Shown in pieces: positions 18,034-27,737 of a stretch of 64,000 nt of DNA. The notes under the pieces were generated by a model. The model was not told the DNA's origin, did no database searches, and was given only the letters and a program-made list of their open reading frames with translations. Position numbers and translations under genes: made by a program. The stretch is from assembly GCF_003477885.1 (NCBI RefSeq), contig NZ_QUEE01000004.1, positions 124,001 to 188,000 of the forward strand, given 5' to 3'. How positions within the stretch are numbered: the stretch's first letter is position 1; each line of letters begins with the position of its first letter. The stretch comes from Lachnotalea sp. AF33-28. Lineage in GTDB: Bacteria; Bacillota; Clostridia; Lachnospirales; Lachnospiraceae.

Positions 18034-19686
18034 ATGTTAAGACTATTCAGGCAGCACTATATCAGGGAATGCACAGAGCTTGACGGGATGTGGGATTTTA
18101 AAATGAACGGATCTAATCAGACATACAGGATGCCGGTCCCCGGCTGCTGGGAGCAGCACCCGGATTTTGTAAAATATCGTGGAAACGGTGTATATACAAA
18201 GGATGTATATATAGCAAAATCGGGAGCGGTTAGACTGGTATTTAAGGGAGTCAGCCATACGGCAGACGTTTATTTTGACGGTGAAAAAATTGCGCATCAC
18301 TATAACGCGTTCACGCCTTTTTCTGCAGTTGTAAAAAACGCGGCGGCGGGTGAACATCATATACGTGTCGAAGCAGACAACACCTTCGGTGTGCATTCCG
18401 CGCTCCATGTTCCCAACGATTATTATACATACGGCGGTATAATAAGAAGCGTTGCGATGGAACGCATTTCAAGTGTTTATATAGAAAATGTACATTTTAC
18501 ACCGTTTATAAAAAACGGTGTATGGATGGCGAAAATAGAGGTGGAAGTATCAAATTTATTAAATGAAAAAGCAGCCGCAGAATTAAAGATCACGGTGGCC
18601 GGTATAACCGCTTCCCACAGTATTGAAATTGACGCCCAAAGCACTAAAACCGCGGTGCTGGAGCAGACGTTTGACAGCGTGAAGCCGTGGTCACATGAGG
18701 AACCGAACCTGTATATGCTGAATGCCGTTTTATATATTGACGGCGAAGAAGTGGACGATTTGATAGACCGTGTGGGTTTTAGAACCGTCGAGATATGCGG
18801 GACAAAAATAAAGCTGAACGGCAGAGAGATTTTCCTGAAAGGCTTCAACCGTCATGAGGATTACGCCTCCTTAGGATGCGCTGTCCCGTTCCAGCTGATG
18901 GTGCGGGATATGGATCTGATGCAGGACATGGGAGCGAATGCGCTGCGCACCTGCCATTATCCCAATGATGAGCTGTTTCTTGACATGTGCGATGAACGGG
19001 GCATTATGGTATGGGAAGAAAATCATGCCCGGGGCCTTGGAATAGATGGCATGAACAATCCCAATTTCGATCAGCAATGCGAAGACTGCATAAGGGAAAT
19101 GATCGGCAATCACTATAATCACCCTTCGATTATTATATGGGGCATTCTGAACGAATGTGCGAGCCATACAGAGGAAGGAAGGGAAAAATACAAAAAGCAA
19201 TATGAACAGATAAAGAGTATGGACAAATCGCGCCCGACTACCTCCGCAACCTGTCAGCATTTTAAAGATATATGCCTTGATTTGCCGGATATCGTATCTT
19301 TTAATCAGTACACCGGCTGGTATGAGGAATGTCCATATGATGAAAGAAAAGACCGGGAAATTGACTGGATAAAAAAATCCGGCGGTGAGAACAAGCCCAT
19401 TATTGTAAGTGAATTCGGGGCGGCGGCAGTCTATGGGTATCGTGACCGCTCCCGCTGTAAGTGGAGCGAGGAAGGCCAGGCGGATATCATCCGCAACGAT
19501 CTCGAAGTGTATATGAATGATGAAAATATATCCGGTGTATTCATTTGGCAGTTCGCGGACTGCCGTATAACCGAAGAGAGCATCTGGTATGCGACAAGAG
19601 CGAGATGTCACAATAATAAGGGGATTGTTGACGAATACCGCCGTCCCAAAATAGCTTATGATGTTATAAAAGAAATGTTTCATTAG
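18034..19686 (+). CDS. GH2 glycosidase, probable beta-glucuronidase
   Basis: A 550-residue cytosolic GH2 enzyme with a sugar-binding domain (~1-150), an immunoglobulin-like domain (~150-250) and a TIM barrel. The acid/base is E374 in GILNECASH and the nucleophile is E460 in IIVSEFGA. Near the C-terminus HNNKGI places N527-x-K529 where beta-glucuronidases have the N-x-K motif that contacts the glucuronate carboxylate. AAAGGAG precedes the ATG. Shorter than E. coli GUS, as in the no-loop gut enzymes. It is paired with a divergent AraC gene. Confidence 0.8.
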   Translation: MLRLFRQHYIRECTELDGMWDFKMNGSNQTYRMPVPGCWEQHPDFVKYRGNGVYTKDVYIAKSGAVRLVFKGVSHTADVYFDGEKIAHHYNAFTPFSAVVKNAAAGEHHIRVEADNTFGVHSALHVPNDYYTYGGIIRSVAMERISSVYIENVHFTPFIKNGVWMAKIEVEVSNLLNEKAAAELKITVAGITASHSIEIDAQSTKTAVLEQTFDSVKPWSHEEPNLYMLNAVLYIDGEEVDDLIDRVGFRTVEICGTKIKLNGREIFLKGFNRHEDYASLGCAVPFQLMVRDMDLMQDMGANALRTCHYPNDELFLDMCDERGIMVWEENHARGLGIDGMNNPNFDQQCEDCIREMIGNHYNHPSIIIWGILNECASHTEEGREKYKKQYEQIKSMDKSRPTTSATCQHFKDICLDLPDIVSFNQYTGWYEECPYDERKDREIDWIKKSGGENKPIIVSEFGAAAVYGYRDRSRCKWSEEGQADIIRNDLEVYMNDENISGVFIWQFADCRITEESIWYATRARCHNNKGIVDEYRRPKIAYDVIKEMFH

Positions 19687-19736
19687 TTATATGCTGCTTA
19701 AACGGCAAGTGGGGCAGCCTCGGACAGTAACCGCTC

Positions 19737-19930
19737 ATGATTTTCGCAGGTGCCGACGGATTTGTGAACTTGTGTTCGCAGCGGTTGTATGATATAATGT
19801 CGGCAGACATTATATCGCGCTGATTTTCGTCTGCGAAGCAGACAGTTGCCGCTGAAAATCATGCGCATCCCCCCGGAGGGGCATGCCGGATTGCCGGCAT
19901 GATATAATGTCGGCAGACATTATATCGCGC
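19737..19930 (+). repeat. cluster of strong hairpins with a 30-bp direct repeat
   Basis: GATATAATGTC-GGCA-GACATTATATC occurs twice, at 19791-19816 and 19901-19926, each followed by GCGC. Between the copies, CATGATTTTC (19737) pairs with GAAAATCATG (ending 19863). Inner stems GTCTGC-GAA-GCAGAC and CATGCCGG-ATT-GCCGGCATG are also present. The cluster is the whole gap between the glucuronidase gene and the methyltransferase gene. It may regulate or insulate the restriction-modification genes. Confidence 0.65.
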
Positions 19931-19957
19931 ATATTACATGAGAAAGAGGCACCCCAC

Positions 19958-20854
19958 ATGTCAGCACTCCCCAAGGAAGAACTGAAAGATATTATAAATA
20001 AATTATTTGAAGGCGACTGCCTGGAATATATGAAGCTGATTCCGGACGGTGCGGTGGATATGATCCTCTGCGATCTTCCCTACGGCATGACTCAGAATCA
20101 GTGGGACTGTTATATTCCGCTGGAGGCCCTGTGGAAGGAATATACCAGGATCATCAAGCCGAACGGAGCGATTGTACTGACCTCCAACGGGATTTTTACG
20201 GCCAGGCTGATGCTAAGCCAGCCAAAGCTGTATAAGTATAAATGGGTGTGGGAGAAGTCCAAGCCCACCAATTTTCTGAATGCAAAGAAGCAGCCTCTTA
20301 GAAAGCATGAGGATATCTGCGTCTTCTATAAGAGGCAGCCGGTCTACCATCCGCAGATGACCCAGGGCGAGCCTTATGACAAGGGCGTGCGCAAGGACCA
20401 GCTCTGCGGCAATTACGGGGATTTTTCCCCTGCCCGCGTATCCAGCGAAGGGGAGAGATACCCCACGGACATCATCTATGTAAAGACCGCGGAGTGCGAG
20501 GGGCCTGTGCTTCATCCGACACAAAAACCGGTGGAACTTGGCCGCTACATGGTGCGCACCTATACGAACCCCGGGGATATCGTGCTGGACAATACCTTTG
20601 GCAGCGGTTCCTTTCTCGTGGCTGCACTGATGGAAGGCCGTAATTTCATCGGTATTGAGAAAAATGAAAATGTGGCGCTTTTTAAGCGCGAAGAGATCGA
20701 CTACATACAGGTGGCGCGTGAACGCCTGAATCAGGCGTATCTGTCACTGGATAAAAAGACGAAAAGACATGTGGCGAAGGAAAATCTGATCGCGGAATTT
20801 GAAGCGGCCGCCGATTCGGCGCGGGGAAGCCGAAGATCACAAAAGAAGCAGTGA
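19958..20854 (+). CDS. DNA adenine/cytosine-N4 methyltransferase, beta-type order
   Basis: A 298-residue enzyme with catalytic motif IV DLPYGMTQNQWD near residue 35 and SAM-binding motif FGSGSF near the C-terminus, the order of beta-class amino-methyltransferases. A variable middle segment should recognise the DNA target. ATG 19958 follows AAAGAGG; an upstream in-frame ATG would place the hairpin inside the gene and is less likely. The stop overlaps or adjoins the nuclease gene, so the two are co-expressed. It probably protects the site cut by the next protein. Confidence 0.87.
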   Translation: MSALPKEELKDIINKLFEGDCLEYMKLIPDGAVDMILCDLPYGMTQNQWDCYIPLEALWKEYTRIIKPNGAIVLTSNGIFTARLMLSQPKLYKYKWVWEKSKPTNFLNAKKQPLRKHEDICVFYKRQPVYHPQMTQGEPYDKGVRKDQLCGNYGDFSPARVSSEGERYPTDIIYVKTAECEGPVLHPTQKPVELGRYMVRTYTNPGDIVLDNTFGSGSFLVAALMEGRNFIGIEKNENVALFKREEIDYIQVARERLNQAYLSLDKKTKRHVAKENLIAEFEAAADSARGSRRSQKKQ

Positions 20855-20874
20855 TTCGGAAAGGAGCGAAGCGG

Positions 20875-23637
20875 ATGCCCACCATCGTCAGGAGAAATGA
20901 ACGCAGCTGGGCCATTGAGCTGATCAGTGAGATCAATCTGATGTTAAACGGCCTGGATCTTAAGGTGAAGCGGGCGGGCGGGGAGAGCACCCTGTCCGTC
21001 AACCGCACCAGCATGTTTCCGGATGTGCTGCTGTATGCGGATGAGGGACAGACCCAGATCCTGCAGGGATGGGAACTGAAGTGCCCGGATACCCCCATTA
21101 CCGATACGGTATTTATAAATGACGCCAAAAGAAAGGCGGAAGCGCTGAATCTGAACAGCTTTTTTCTCTGGAATTTCACCCAGGGAGATTTTTATGTTAA
21201 GGGAGAAAACGGAAGCTTTGAACGGGTCCGTTCCTGGACTGAAACCTCCCATATCCGGGATCGGTCTCAGATCGGTATTCATAAGGCGGAATGGATGCGG
21301 GTCATCCGCGAGGTGATACTGGAGATCAACGAATACTTTGTCACCGGCAGGATCCGCACGGCGTCTTTATTGTCCTCCCTTACCGACCGGCTGCTCGCCG
21401 GCCTGATCGAACGGAACCGGGAGATGACGGCCCGGGCATTGGAGAAGGGGAGCCTCTGCAGCATGCGGATGGAACAGTGGCTTAAGAGCTGGTGGAGCTC
21501 GGTAAAGCTGGAATACATGAAAGAGGAGAGCGATATGTATTCGGCTTATGCAAAGACGGTACTGCTTAGCTGGAACAACCGCCTCCTCTTTGCCCATATT
21601 ATAAAGAAATACCACAGCTGTGCCAGAAGGGTTGAGGAAATTACGGAAGGCTGCACGCCGGCCATGGCCAATGAAGTGTTTGAGGATATCATGGCCCGGG
21701 GCGATTTCTGCAATGTGTTCCACTCCATTCCCTATGATGGGATGCTGCCGGAGGAGGCATGGCAGGATTTACTGGAGTTAAACAGCTTTCTGACCGGCAA
21801 CGGCATCGCTGGGATCGAACAGGCCGATCTGCAGCATGTGCTGGAGGATACGGTGCTGATGTCCCGCAGAGAGATTCGGGGTCAGTTTACCACGCCGCCG
21901 CCGCTGGCTGAGTTTCTGTGTCAGATATCGGTGGAGGACTGGACCGGCCACTGCATGGATACCTGCTCCGGCACCGGCACCATCGCGCGTGCGCTGCTAA
22001 ACCAGAAGCAGAGGCGCGGAATCGATGCTGCCGCTGCCTATGGGACAACCTGGATATCCGATAAGGATTCTTATCCCCTGCAGATTTCCAATATCGGTCT
22101 CACCGATATCAGAGCCCTCAATATACCGATCCGGCTGTTCCGGGAGAATGTATTTGACTTAAGGACGGGAGAAGAGATTCTGATAAAAAATCCCTTAGAC
22201 GGCAGCGATCTTTCCGTCAGCCTGCCTGCTCTGGATGCGGTCGTATCCAATCTGCCGTTCGTATCCGCCAACACGGTGGACGCGGAGGAGCGGCAAAACA
22301 GAAAAAATGTTGTGAGCGAGGTAAAATCTGTCTCCGGCGTCACGCTGAATGAAAAGGGGGATCTCTATACATATATTCCCTTTGCTCTGCACCGGCTTTT
22401 AAAGGACGGCGGAAGGCTGGGCGTGGTTTTGTCCAATTCCTGGCTGGGTACAGCTTCGGGTATCCGTTTTTTTGAAGCCCTGACCTTTTACTATCATATC
22501 CGCAGCGTGGTGCTAAGCGGCAGCGGGCGCTGGTTTCACAATGCCGATGTGGTAACCACTGTGCTGGTGATGGAAAAGAAGGCTCCGGGAGAGCCGGATC
22601 CTGAGGAGAAGGTGGATTTCTGTCTCCTTCGGGAGGATATCTGCAGCCCACAGTGTAAAGCAGAGACAGCACAGGAGCTGATTGCAAAGATTGTCTTAAG
22701 GCAGGAAACCGATGATGAAAAGCTTCGGCTGAAGGGATGGCGCCTGGAGGAGATCCGCCAGGCTGTCTTAATGGGCATATCGCTGAATGCGCTGTTTCAT
22801 GGCATCGAGTGGCTGGAAAAGATGAAGGCGGTTTTGGTGCCGGTCACGGATGTGATGGAAGTGAAGCGGGGAGAGCGGCGCGGAAAGAACGAGCTGTTTT
22901 ATCCGGAAGAGGGACATACGATTGAGCCGGAATATATCCGGCCGGTGTTAAAATCTCCGCGCAATCTGAAAGATTATATAGCCCTGCCGGACCGCCAGGC
23001 CTTCTGCTGCTGCCGGTCTGAAGAGGAGCTGGCAAAAAGAGGCGATCTGGGCGCGCTGATGTGGATCAAGAAGTTTGAGAACACCACCAACGAGGTGGGG
23101 GTACCCACGCCCCAGGCGCTTAAAAAGCCCAATGCCCGGTGGTATGAGATGGACAGCGGGGCCAAGGCGGATATGGTTACGGCCTTAAATCCGAATAAGC
23201 GCCTGTTTGTGGCGCGGTTTGAGGAACCCTCCTTTGTGGATCAGCGCTTTACGAGGCTGCTGATGAAAAGGGATTTAAGTGAACTTCGGTGGATACATGC
23301 CCTGCTGAATACGGTTTATGGGATGTTTGCCATAGAGGCGGTGGGATTTGGCAGAGGCCTGGGCGTGCTGGATGCCAGCAGCTCCAATTTCCGCAGAATC
23401 TATATGCTGGATCCGGATCTTTTGGATGAGGGACAGAAGGAGGAGATCCTGGCTGCCTTTGAAGAGGTGGAGAAAAGAGGGGTGATGGATGCTCAAAAGG
23501 AGCTGAACGATCCGGTGCGGGAGCGCTTCGACCGCCTCGTACTGAAAGCTTATGGCAGAGCGGATTGCTACGAACAGATCCGGGATTCTCTGCTTTCCAT
23601 GCAGAAAACCCGTTTGACGGTCAATTCAGACAGATAG
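20875..23637 (+). CDS. type IIG-like restriction-modification protein
   Basis: A 920-residue single-chain protein. The N-terminal PD-(D/E)xK motif reads FPD50 then WE67LK69. The N6-adenine methyltransferase core has GQFTTPPPLAEFL (motif X, ~336-348), D362TCSGTGT (motif I) and NLPF (motif IV, 459-462). The C-terminal third is the likely target-recognition domain. This layout is that of Eco57I-like enzymes that cut and methylate. AAAGGAG before ATG 20875 decides the start over an overlapping GTG at 20851. The companion methyltransferase upstream would modify the other strand. Confidence 0.82.
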   Translation: MPTIVRRNERSWAIELISEINLMLNGLDLKVKRAGGESTLSVNRTSMFPDVLLYADEGQTQILQGWELKCPDTPITDTVFINDAKRKAEALNLNSFFLWNFTQGDFYVKGENGSFERVRSWTETSHIRDRSQIGIHKAEWMRVIREVILEINEYFVTGRIRTASLLSSLTDRLLAGLIERNREMTARALEKGSLCSMRMEQWLKSWWSSVKLEYMKEESDMYSAYAKTVLLSWNNRLLFAHIIKKYHSCARRVEEITEGCTPAMANEVFEDIMARGDFCNVFHSIPYDGMLPEEAWQDLLELNSFLTGNGIAGIEQADLQHVLEDTVLMSRREIRGQFTTPPPLAEFLCQISVEDWTGHCMDTCSGTGTIARALLNQKQRRGIDAAAAYGTTWISDKDSYPLQISNIGLTDIRALNIPIRLFRENVFDLRTGEEILIKNPLDGSDLSVSLPALDAVVSNLPFVSANTVDAEERQNRKNVVSEVKSVSGVTLNEKGDLYTYIPFALHRLLKDGGRLGVVLSNSWLGTASGIRFFEALTFYYHIRSVVLSGSGRWFHNADVVTTVLVMEKKAPGEPDPEEKVDFCLLREDICSPQCKAETAQELIAKIVLRQETDDEKLRLKGWRLEEIRQAVLMGISLNALFHGIEWLEKMKAVLVPVTDVMEVKRGERRGKNELFYPEEGHTIEPEYIRPVLKSPRNLKDYIALPDRQAFCCCRSEEELAKRGDLGALMWIKKFENTTNEVGVPTPQALKKPNARWYEMDSGAKADMVTALNPNKRLFVARFEEPSFVDQRFTRLLMKRDLSELRWIHALLNTVYGMFAIEAVGFGRGLGVLDASSSNFRRIYMLDPDLLDEGQKEEILAAFEEVEKRGVMDAQKELNDPVRERFDRLVLKAYGRADCYEQIRDSLLSMQKTRLTVNSDR

Positions 23638-23642
23638 CGGTT

Positions 23643-24047
23643 TCATAAGCTGCGGAGAAAAGCGAGCGCTTTAGCCGCAGCAATCCGATAGAGTGAAAAC
23701 AAACCGAAGCCCCCGCAGATACCGGTGATGAATCTGCGGGGGTTTGTGGATTCACGGATCCGAAACGCCTGCAGACACCAGTCGGCGCCCATGACTGCTA
23801 AGAGAAATACGGAAAGCCCGAACGAAACCGGGATTTTAAACGCGGCGGCCAGGAGTGCGCCGGCCTGCCCCAGGGTGACTCCGGTGCACCGCGCACAGAC
23901 CGGAAACTGCTTGCCATGATAGAAAAAGCTGCGTTCCGGCATCTGATGGCATCCGCTGTGGTTGCCGAGTATCCGGACGGATTCCAGCAGCTTTTGCAGG
24001 AAACTGCGTTTAAAAGCGGTGATAACTGCGGCCAGCCGTTCATTCAT
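23643..24047 (-). CDS. DUF2085 family membrane protein
   Basis: A 134-residue protein. A CHQMPERSFFYHGKQFPVCARCTG segment (positions ~35-58) carries the conserved histidine and cysteines of DUF2085, followed by hydrophobic membrane helices (GALLAAAFKIPVSFGLSVFLLAVMG). GGAGGT, 7 bp before ATG 24047, sets the start. The zinc-ribbon gene precedes it by 20 bp on the same strand, suggesting an operon. Function unknown. Confidence 0.75.
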   Translation of the reverse strand: MNERLAAVITAFKRSFLQKLLESVRILGNHSGCHQMPERSFFYHGKQFPVCARCTGVTLGQAGALLAAAFKIPVSFGLSVFLLAVMGADWCLQAFRIRESTNPRRFITGICGGFGLFSLYRIAAAKALAFLRSL

Positions 24048-24067
24048 CCTGCACACCTCCTGACATT

Positions 24068-24298
24068 CTAAAAATGATGTCCGCAATTCTGACAGATATT
24101 GACTACCTTTGTGGTAGTGGTTGTTCTTGTCCTTCCCTTGCCCATACCGCAAAGTCCGCACAGGATGCCGGGAATACTGAAAATCAGATATCCAAGACAG
24201 GCTTTTATACAGCCGAAACCCTTGGTTTTTCCTTCCGTTGTGGTTTCTGAAACAGCCTTGGAAAGGACATTGTTGCTGCCGCATTTGGGACATATCAT
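24068..24298 (-). CDS. small zinc-ribbon membrane protein
   Basis: A 76-residue protein with CPKCGSNN at the start and CQNCGHHF at the end, which together could bind one zinc. A hydrophobic middle (CLGYLIFSIPGILCGLCG) may insert in the membrane. AAAAGGAGG precedes the ATG. It is the first gene of a two-gene unit with the DUF2085 protein. No specific function can be given. Confidence 0.65.
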   Translation of the reverse strand: MICPKCGSNNVLSKAVSETTTEGKTKGFGCIKACLGYLIFSIPGILCGLCGMGKGRTRTTTTTKVVNICQNCGHHF

Positions 24299-24548
24299 AG
24301 AACCGCCTCCTTTTTTTATATCACCAACCTCAGGTTGATGACCGTGTACACGTTCTGTGTGCTATTGCTTGTCTTTGATTGGTGTAATAATACTATAGAT
24401 TTCCTCCCATGTAAAGCTGCCGGAGCATATTGAAAGAAACGTCTAAGAAATATGTCAGCTGTATGAAAAATTGTCGGGAAATACTGAATAGCCGCTGTAA
24501 AAAATGGTAAGGATAAAGATAGTTCAGAGACAGAACAGGAGGCATGAA

Positions 24549-25139
24549 ATGGATTTTAAAAACAGCGAGACAAAGACAAACCTGATGAGGGCATTCGCAG
24601 GCGAGAGCCAGGCCCGTAACCGCTATACATTTGCAGCATCCCAGGCCAAAAAGGAAAAGCTGTATGTGATCGAGCAGGTATTTAAGTATACGGCCGGCCA
24701 GGAGAAGGAGCATGCGGAGATTTTCTACAATCATCTGAAAGAGATGGCGGGAGAGACCATCATGATTGACGGAGGATATCCGGTGGATATCGCGGATAAT
24801 GTGACACAGCTGCTGCGCTATGCCCAGCATAACGAGTACGAAGAACATGATCCCGTCTATAAGGCTTTCGGGGATAAAGCGCAGGAAGAGGGATTCCCAA
24901 AGATTGCGGCCTCCTTCCATATGATTGCAGGTATTGAGAAAGTCCATGGCGACCGTTTCGGCAGATTTGCAGATCTGTTGGAGCAGAACAAACTGTTTGT
25001 ATCCAATGTGGAGACCGGATGGATCTGTTTAAACTGCGGATATGTATATACAGGCACACAGGCTCCCAAGCAGTGCCCTGTCTGCAGCCATGACCAGGGA
25101 TATTTCATCCGTCTGGAACTCTCCCCTTTTGAGGACTGA
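24549..25139 (+). CDS. rbr: rubrerythrin
   Basis: A 196-residue protein with an N-terminal diiron four-helix domain (AGESQARNRYTFAA, then EKEHAEIF, EKVHGDRF) and a C-terminal rubredoxin-like iron site (CLNCGYVYTG and CPVCSHDQGYF). Rubrerythrins reduce hydrogen peroxide in anaerobes. AGGAGG, 6 bp before ATG 24549, selects this start. The repeat derivative at 25181-25277 lies just downstream and may end the transcript. Confidence 0.93.
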   Translation: MDFKNSETKTNLMRAFAGESQARNRYTFAASQAKKEKLYVIEQVFKYTAGQEKEHAEIFYNHLKEMAGETIMIDGGYPVDIADNVTQLLRYAQHNEYEEHDPVYKAFGDKAQEEGFPKIAASFHMIAGIEKVHGDRFGRFADLLEQNKLFVSNVETGWICLNCGYVYTGTQAPKQCPVCSHDQGYFIRLELSPFED

Positions 25140-25180
25140 CAGACATAAAATTCGGAAATGTATGCGCGACAAAAGCGGAT

Positions 25181-25277
25181 TTGTTCCGTTTACGGCAGCT
25201 GTAAAATTCCAGCGTAAGACAGGCCAGAATATGGCCTGTCTTACGCTGCTTTATCGGCAGCCGTGAACAGACAGTAA
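25181..25277 (+). repeat. repeat family II, internally shortened copy (C)
   Basis: Perfect 15-bp stem GCGTAAGACAGGCCA (25212-25226) and TGGCCTGTCTTACGC (25232-25246) with a 5-nt loop. The flanks, CAGCTGTAAAATTCC on the left and GCTGCTTTATCGGCAG on the right, match the full copies at 43652-43860 and 63494-63700. The ~90-bp interior of those copies is absent. The stem sequence is unique to this copy. Confidence 0.7.
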
Positions 25278-25366
25278 TGAGGATTACGGCGGCAGGGCAT
25301 TCAGTAGCATACCGTGACGGAATTGTTCATAGATAATAGTAAAGGATTCTGGGAGGCATAAAGTGT

Positions 25367-27661
25367 GTGAACGGTGAGCGAAGGGTGTGCAGAGCTTACT
25401 ATGAAGATGAACGAACCGTTTGTATTGAGGCGCAGGGTGACTTTCGCGATTCGGTCCCCGATGTGTATCGGGAATCCTGGCAGGGGGAAAGGAAAGTACG
25501 CCTGGACGGCCGGTTCCTCTGCGGTGAGGACGGCTGCAGGATTCAGCTGGCAGATGCTGTGAGTGTTAAAGAGATTGCTTCTGCGGCATACCGTATAAGA
25601 TGGGAAGAAGCCGTATGTCCCATAGACCTCACATGGTTTTATCAGACGGATGAATTTGCCGATAGCTTTACCTATGAGGGCATGCTGGGAGCGGAGTACA
25701 GCGGATGGCATACGGATTTTGCGCTGTGGTCCCCGGTCGCCGGGAAAGTCATCCTGAACCTGTATAAAGACGGCGGTGAAAAGGGCAATTTGCCGCCTGC
25801 CCGGATGGAAATGCAGAAAAAAGACAGAGGTGTCTGGTTTCTTAGGGTGTATGGGGATCTCCATGGAATCTATTATACATACAGCATCATAAATGCCTGG
25901 GGGGAGCGGGAAACTGCGGATCCTTACGCCCGCGCCGCAGGCGTAAACGGGAACCGAAGCATGGTGGTCGACTTGAAACGGACGGACCCGCCGGGCTGGG
26001 AGGACGATAAAAGCCCTGCTCCCTGTTTGGATCCGGTGATTTGGGAAGTACATGTGCGCGATTTTTCCGTCGATCCGTCCTCCGGCATAAGCGAGGATAA
26101 ACGCGGCAGATACCTGGCCTTTACGGAGGAGGATACGACGGTGGACGGGCTGGGAAAGACTCCTTCGGGGCTTCGCCATATCCGTGAACTGGGCGTGACC
26201 CACGTCCATCTGCAGCCGGTGTTTGATTTCGCGTCCGTAGATGAGGCGGCATCAAAAAACGGCGGGCACAGCGCATATAATTGGGGGTATGATCCGCAGA
26301 ACTTTAATGTGCCTGAGGGGTCTTATTCCACGGACCCCTTTGACGGGAGCGTCAGGATACGGGAATTTAAGCAGATGGTGGCGGCGATGCACCGGGCGGG
26401 CCTGTCCGTGGTGATGGATGTGGTATACAATCATGTCTATGATGCGGATAATTCCTGCTTTCAGAAATGCGTGCCGGATTATTATTTCCGCAAGACGGGC
26501 CCGGACCGCAAGCCTTCGGGAAGGTACTCCAACGGCAGCGGATGCGGCAACGAAACGGCCAGCGAACGGCCGATGTTCAGACGATATATGCTGGACTCCC
26601 TGGCCTATTGGGCAAAGCAGTACCATATCGACGGATTCCGGTTTGATTTGATGAAGCTGCACGATGTGGAGACGATGAACCGGATCAGAGCGCGCATGGA
26701 TGCGATTCGGCCGGGGATCCTGTTATATGGCGAAGGATGGGCGGGAGGAGCGCCGGGCATTCCGGAATCCGAAGCGGCCGGCAAACACAATATTGCTCGT
26801 TTAACAGAAATTGCCATGTTTAATGATGCCATAAGGGATGCCGTGGCAGGACGGCATGAATTTGACGGCAGCCGGGGATTTGTAAACGGTCGCGGCGTCA
26901 CAGAAATGCTGGTCGGGGGCATGGAGGCATCGGTGGGGGATGAGGGCGGACAGTGGGGGCCGAGATGGGCCGATTCCTCAAAGAAGGTGGTCACCTATCT
27001 CGCATCTCACGACAACCTGACGCTGTGGGATAAACTGGTGGGAGAGGCGGACGGAAAGGGAGAAAATGCGGATTTTGACACAAAGGATGAGGATTTGATA
27101 TCCGAATACTGTATGGCAGCGGCCGTGCTTCTGTTTTCCCACGGCACCTTATTTTTGCAGGCAGGACAGGAATTCGCCAGAACTAAGCGCGGACAGTCCA
27201 ACAGCTATAATCTACCGGATGAGATCAACCGTCTGGATTGGAGGCGGCTGGAGGCCTATCATGAGGTCGCAAAATACTATAAAACGCTGCTCGCCATACG
27301 CAGGGCATTTCACGGATTTTACACGGAATACCTGCGGGACGGCCTATCGGTTTCCGCAGAGACTGCAAATCTGCATTATTATGAGCACGCCGACACAGGG
27401 ACGCATCTTGCATTTACTCTGACCAACAGTGCGGCAGGAGAATGGAGAAAGCTGGCAGTCGCGATGAATGCGGGCCGGCAGCCGGCCAGTCTGGCGGTCG
27501 GAGAGGAGAAGGACCGCTGGGTAGTCATAGCGGAGGGCAGAACTGCCGGTTTTACTGAATTAAGGCGTACCCAGGATCTGTATATTCCTGTACCTCCAAT
27601 CAGCGCGGTGGTGGCCGTAGAAGCGTCGTCGTATGATGATTTGCTGAAGAATCAGAAATAA
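25367..27661 (+). CDS. pulA: type I pullulanase (GH13)
   Basis: A 764-residue debranching enzyme without a signal peptide. It has the type I pullulanase signature YNWGYDPQNFNVPEGSY, DVVYNHVY, nucleophile segment GFRFDLM, acid/base segment LLYGEGW and YLASHDNLTLWDKL. An N-terminal carbohydrate-binding and CBM48-like part precedes the barrel. The start is a GTG with GGGAGG ten bases upstream. It cleaves alpha-1,6 links of pullulan or glycogen inside the cell. Confidence 0.92.
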   Translation: MNGERRVCRAYYEDERTVCIEAQGDFRDSVPDVYRESWQGERKVRLDGRFLCGEDGCRIQLADAVSVKEIASAAYRIRWEEAVCPIDLTWFYQTDEFADSFTYEGMLGAEYSGWHTDFALWSPVAGKVILNLYKDGGEKGNLPPARMEMQKKDRGVWFLRVYGDLHGIYYTYSIINAWGERETADPYARAAGVNGNRSMVVDLKRTDPPGWEDDKSPAPCLDPVIWEVHVRDFSVDPSSGISEDKRGRYLAFTEEDTTVDGLGKTPSGLRHIRELGVTHVHLQPVFDFASVDEAASKNGGHSAYNWGYDPQNFNVPEGSYSTDPFDGSVRIREFKQMVAAMHRAGLSVVMDVVYNHVYDADNSCFQKCVPDYYFRKTGPDRKPSGRYSNGSGCGNETASERPMFRRYMLDSLAYWAKQYHIDGFRFDLMKLHDVETMNRIRARMDAIRPGILLYGEGWAGGAPGIPESEAAGKHNIARLTEIAMFNDAIRDAVAGRHEFDGSRGFVNGRGVTEMLVGGMEASVGDEGGQWGPRWADSSKKVVTYLASHDNLTLWDKLVGEADGKGENADFDTKDEDLISEYCMAAAVLLFSHGTLFLQAGQEFARTKRGQSNSYNLPDEINRLDWRRLEAYHEVAKYYKTLLAIRRAFHGFYTEYLRDGLSVSAETANLHYYEHADTGTHLAFTLTNSAAGEWRKLAVAMNAGRQPASLAVGEEKDRWVVIAEGRTAGFTELRRTQDLYIPVPPISAVVAVEASSYDDLLKNQK

Positions 27662-27737
27662 ATGGAATAAAAATCCATTGCTCGTCCTATAATATAGTAT
27701 ATTTACTACATCAATTCAAAAAAAACAGGAGGATGCT

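Noticed and set aside
19883..19957. Longer start for the DNA methyltransferase
   Set aside because: The 25 extra residues would be encoded by the hairpin repeat, and the ribosome site fits the ATG at 19958.
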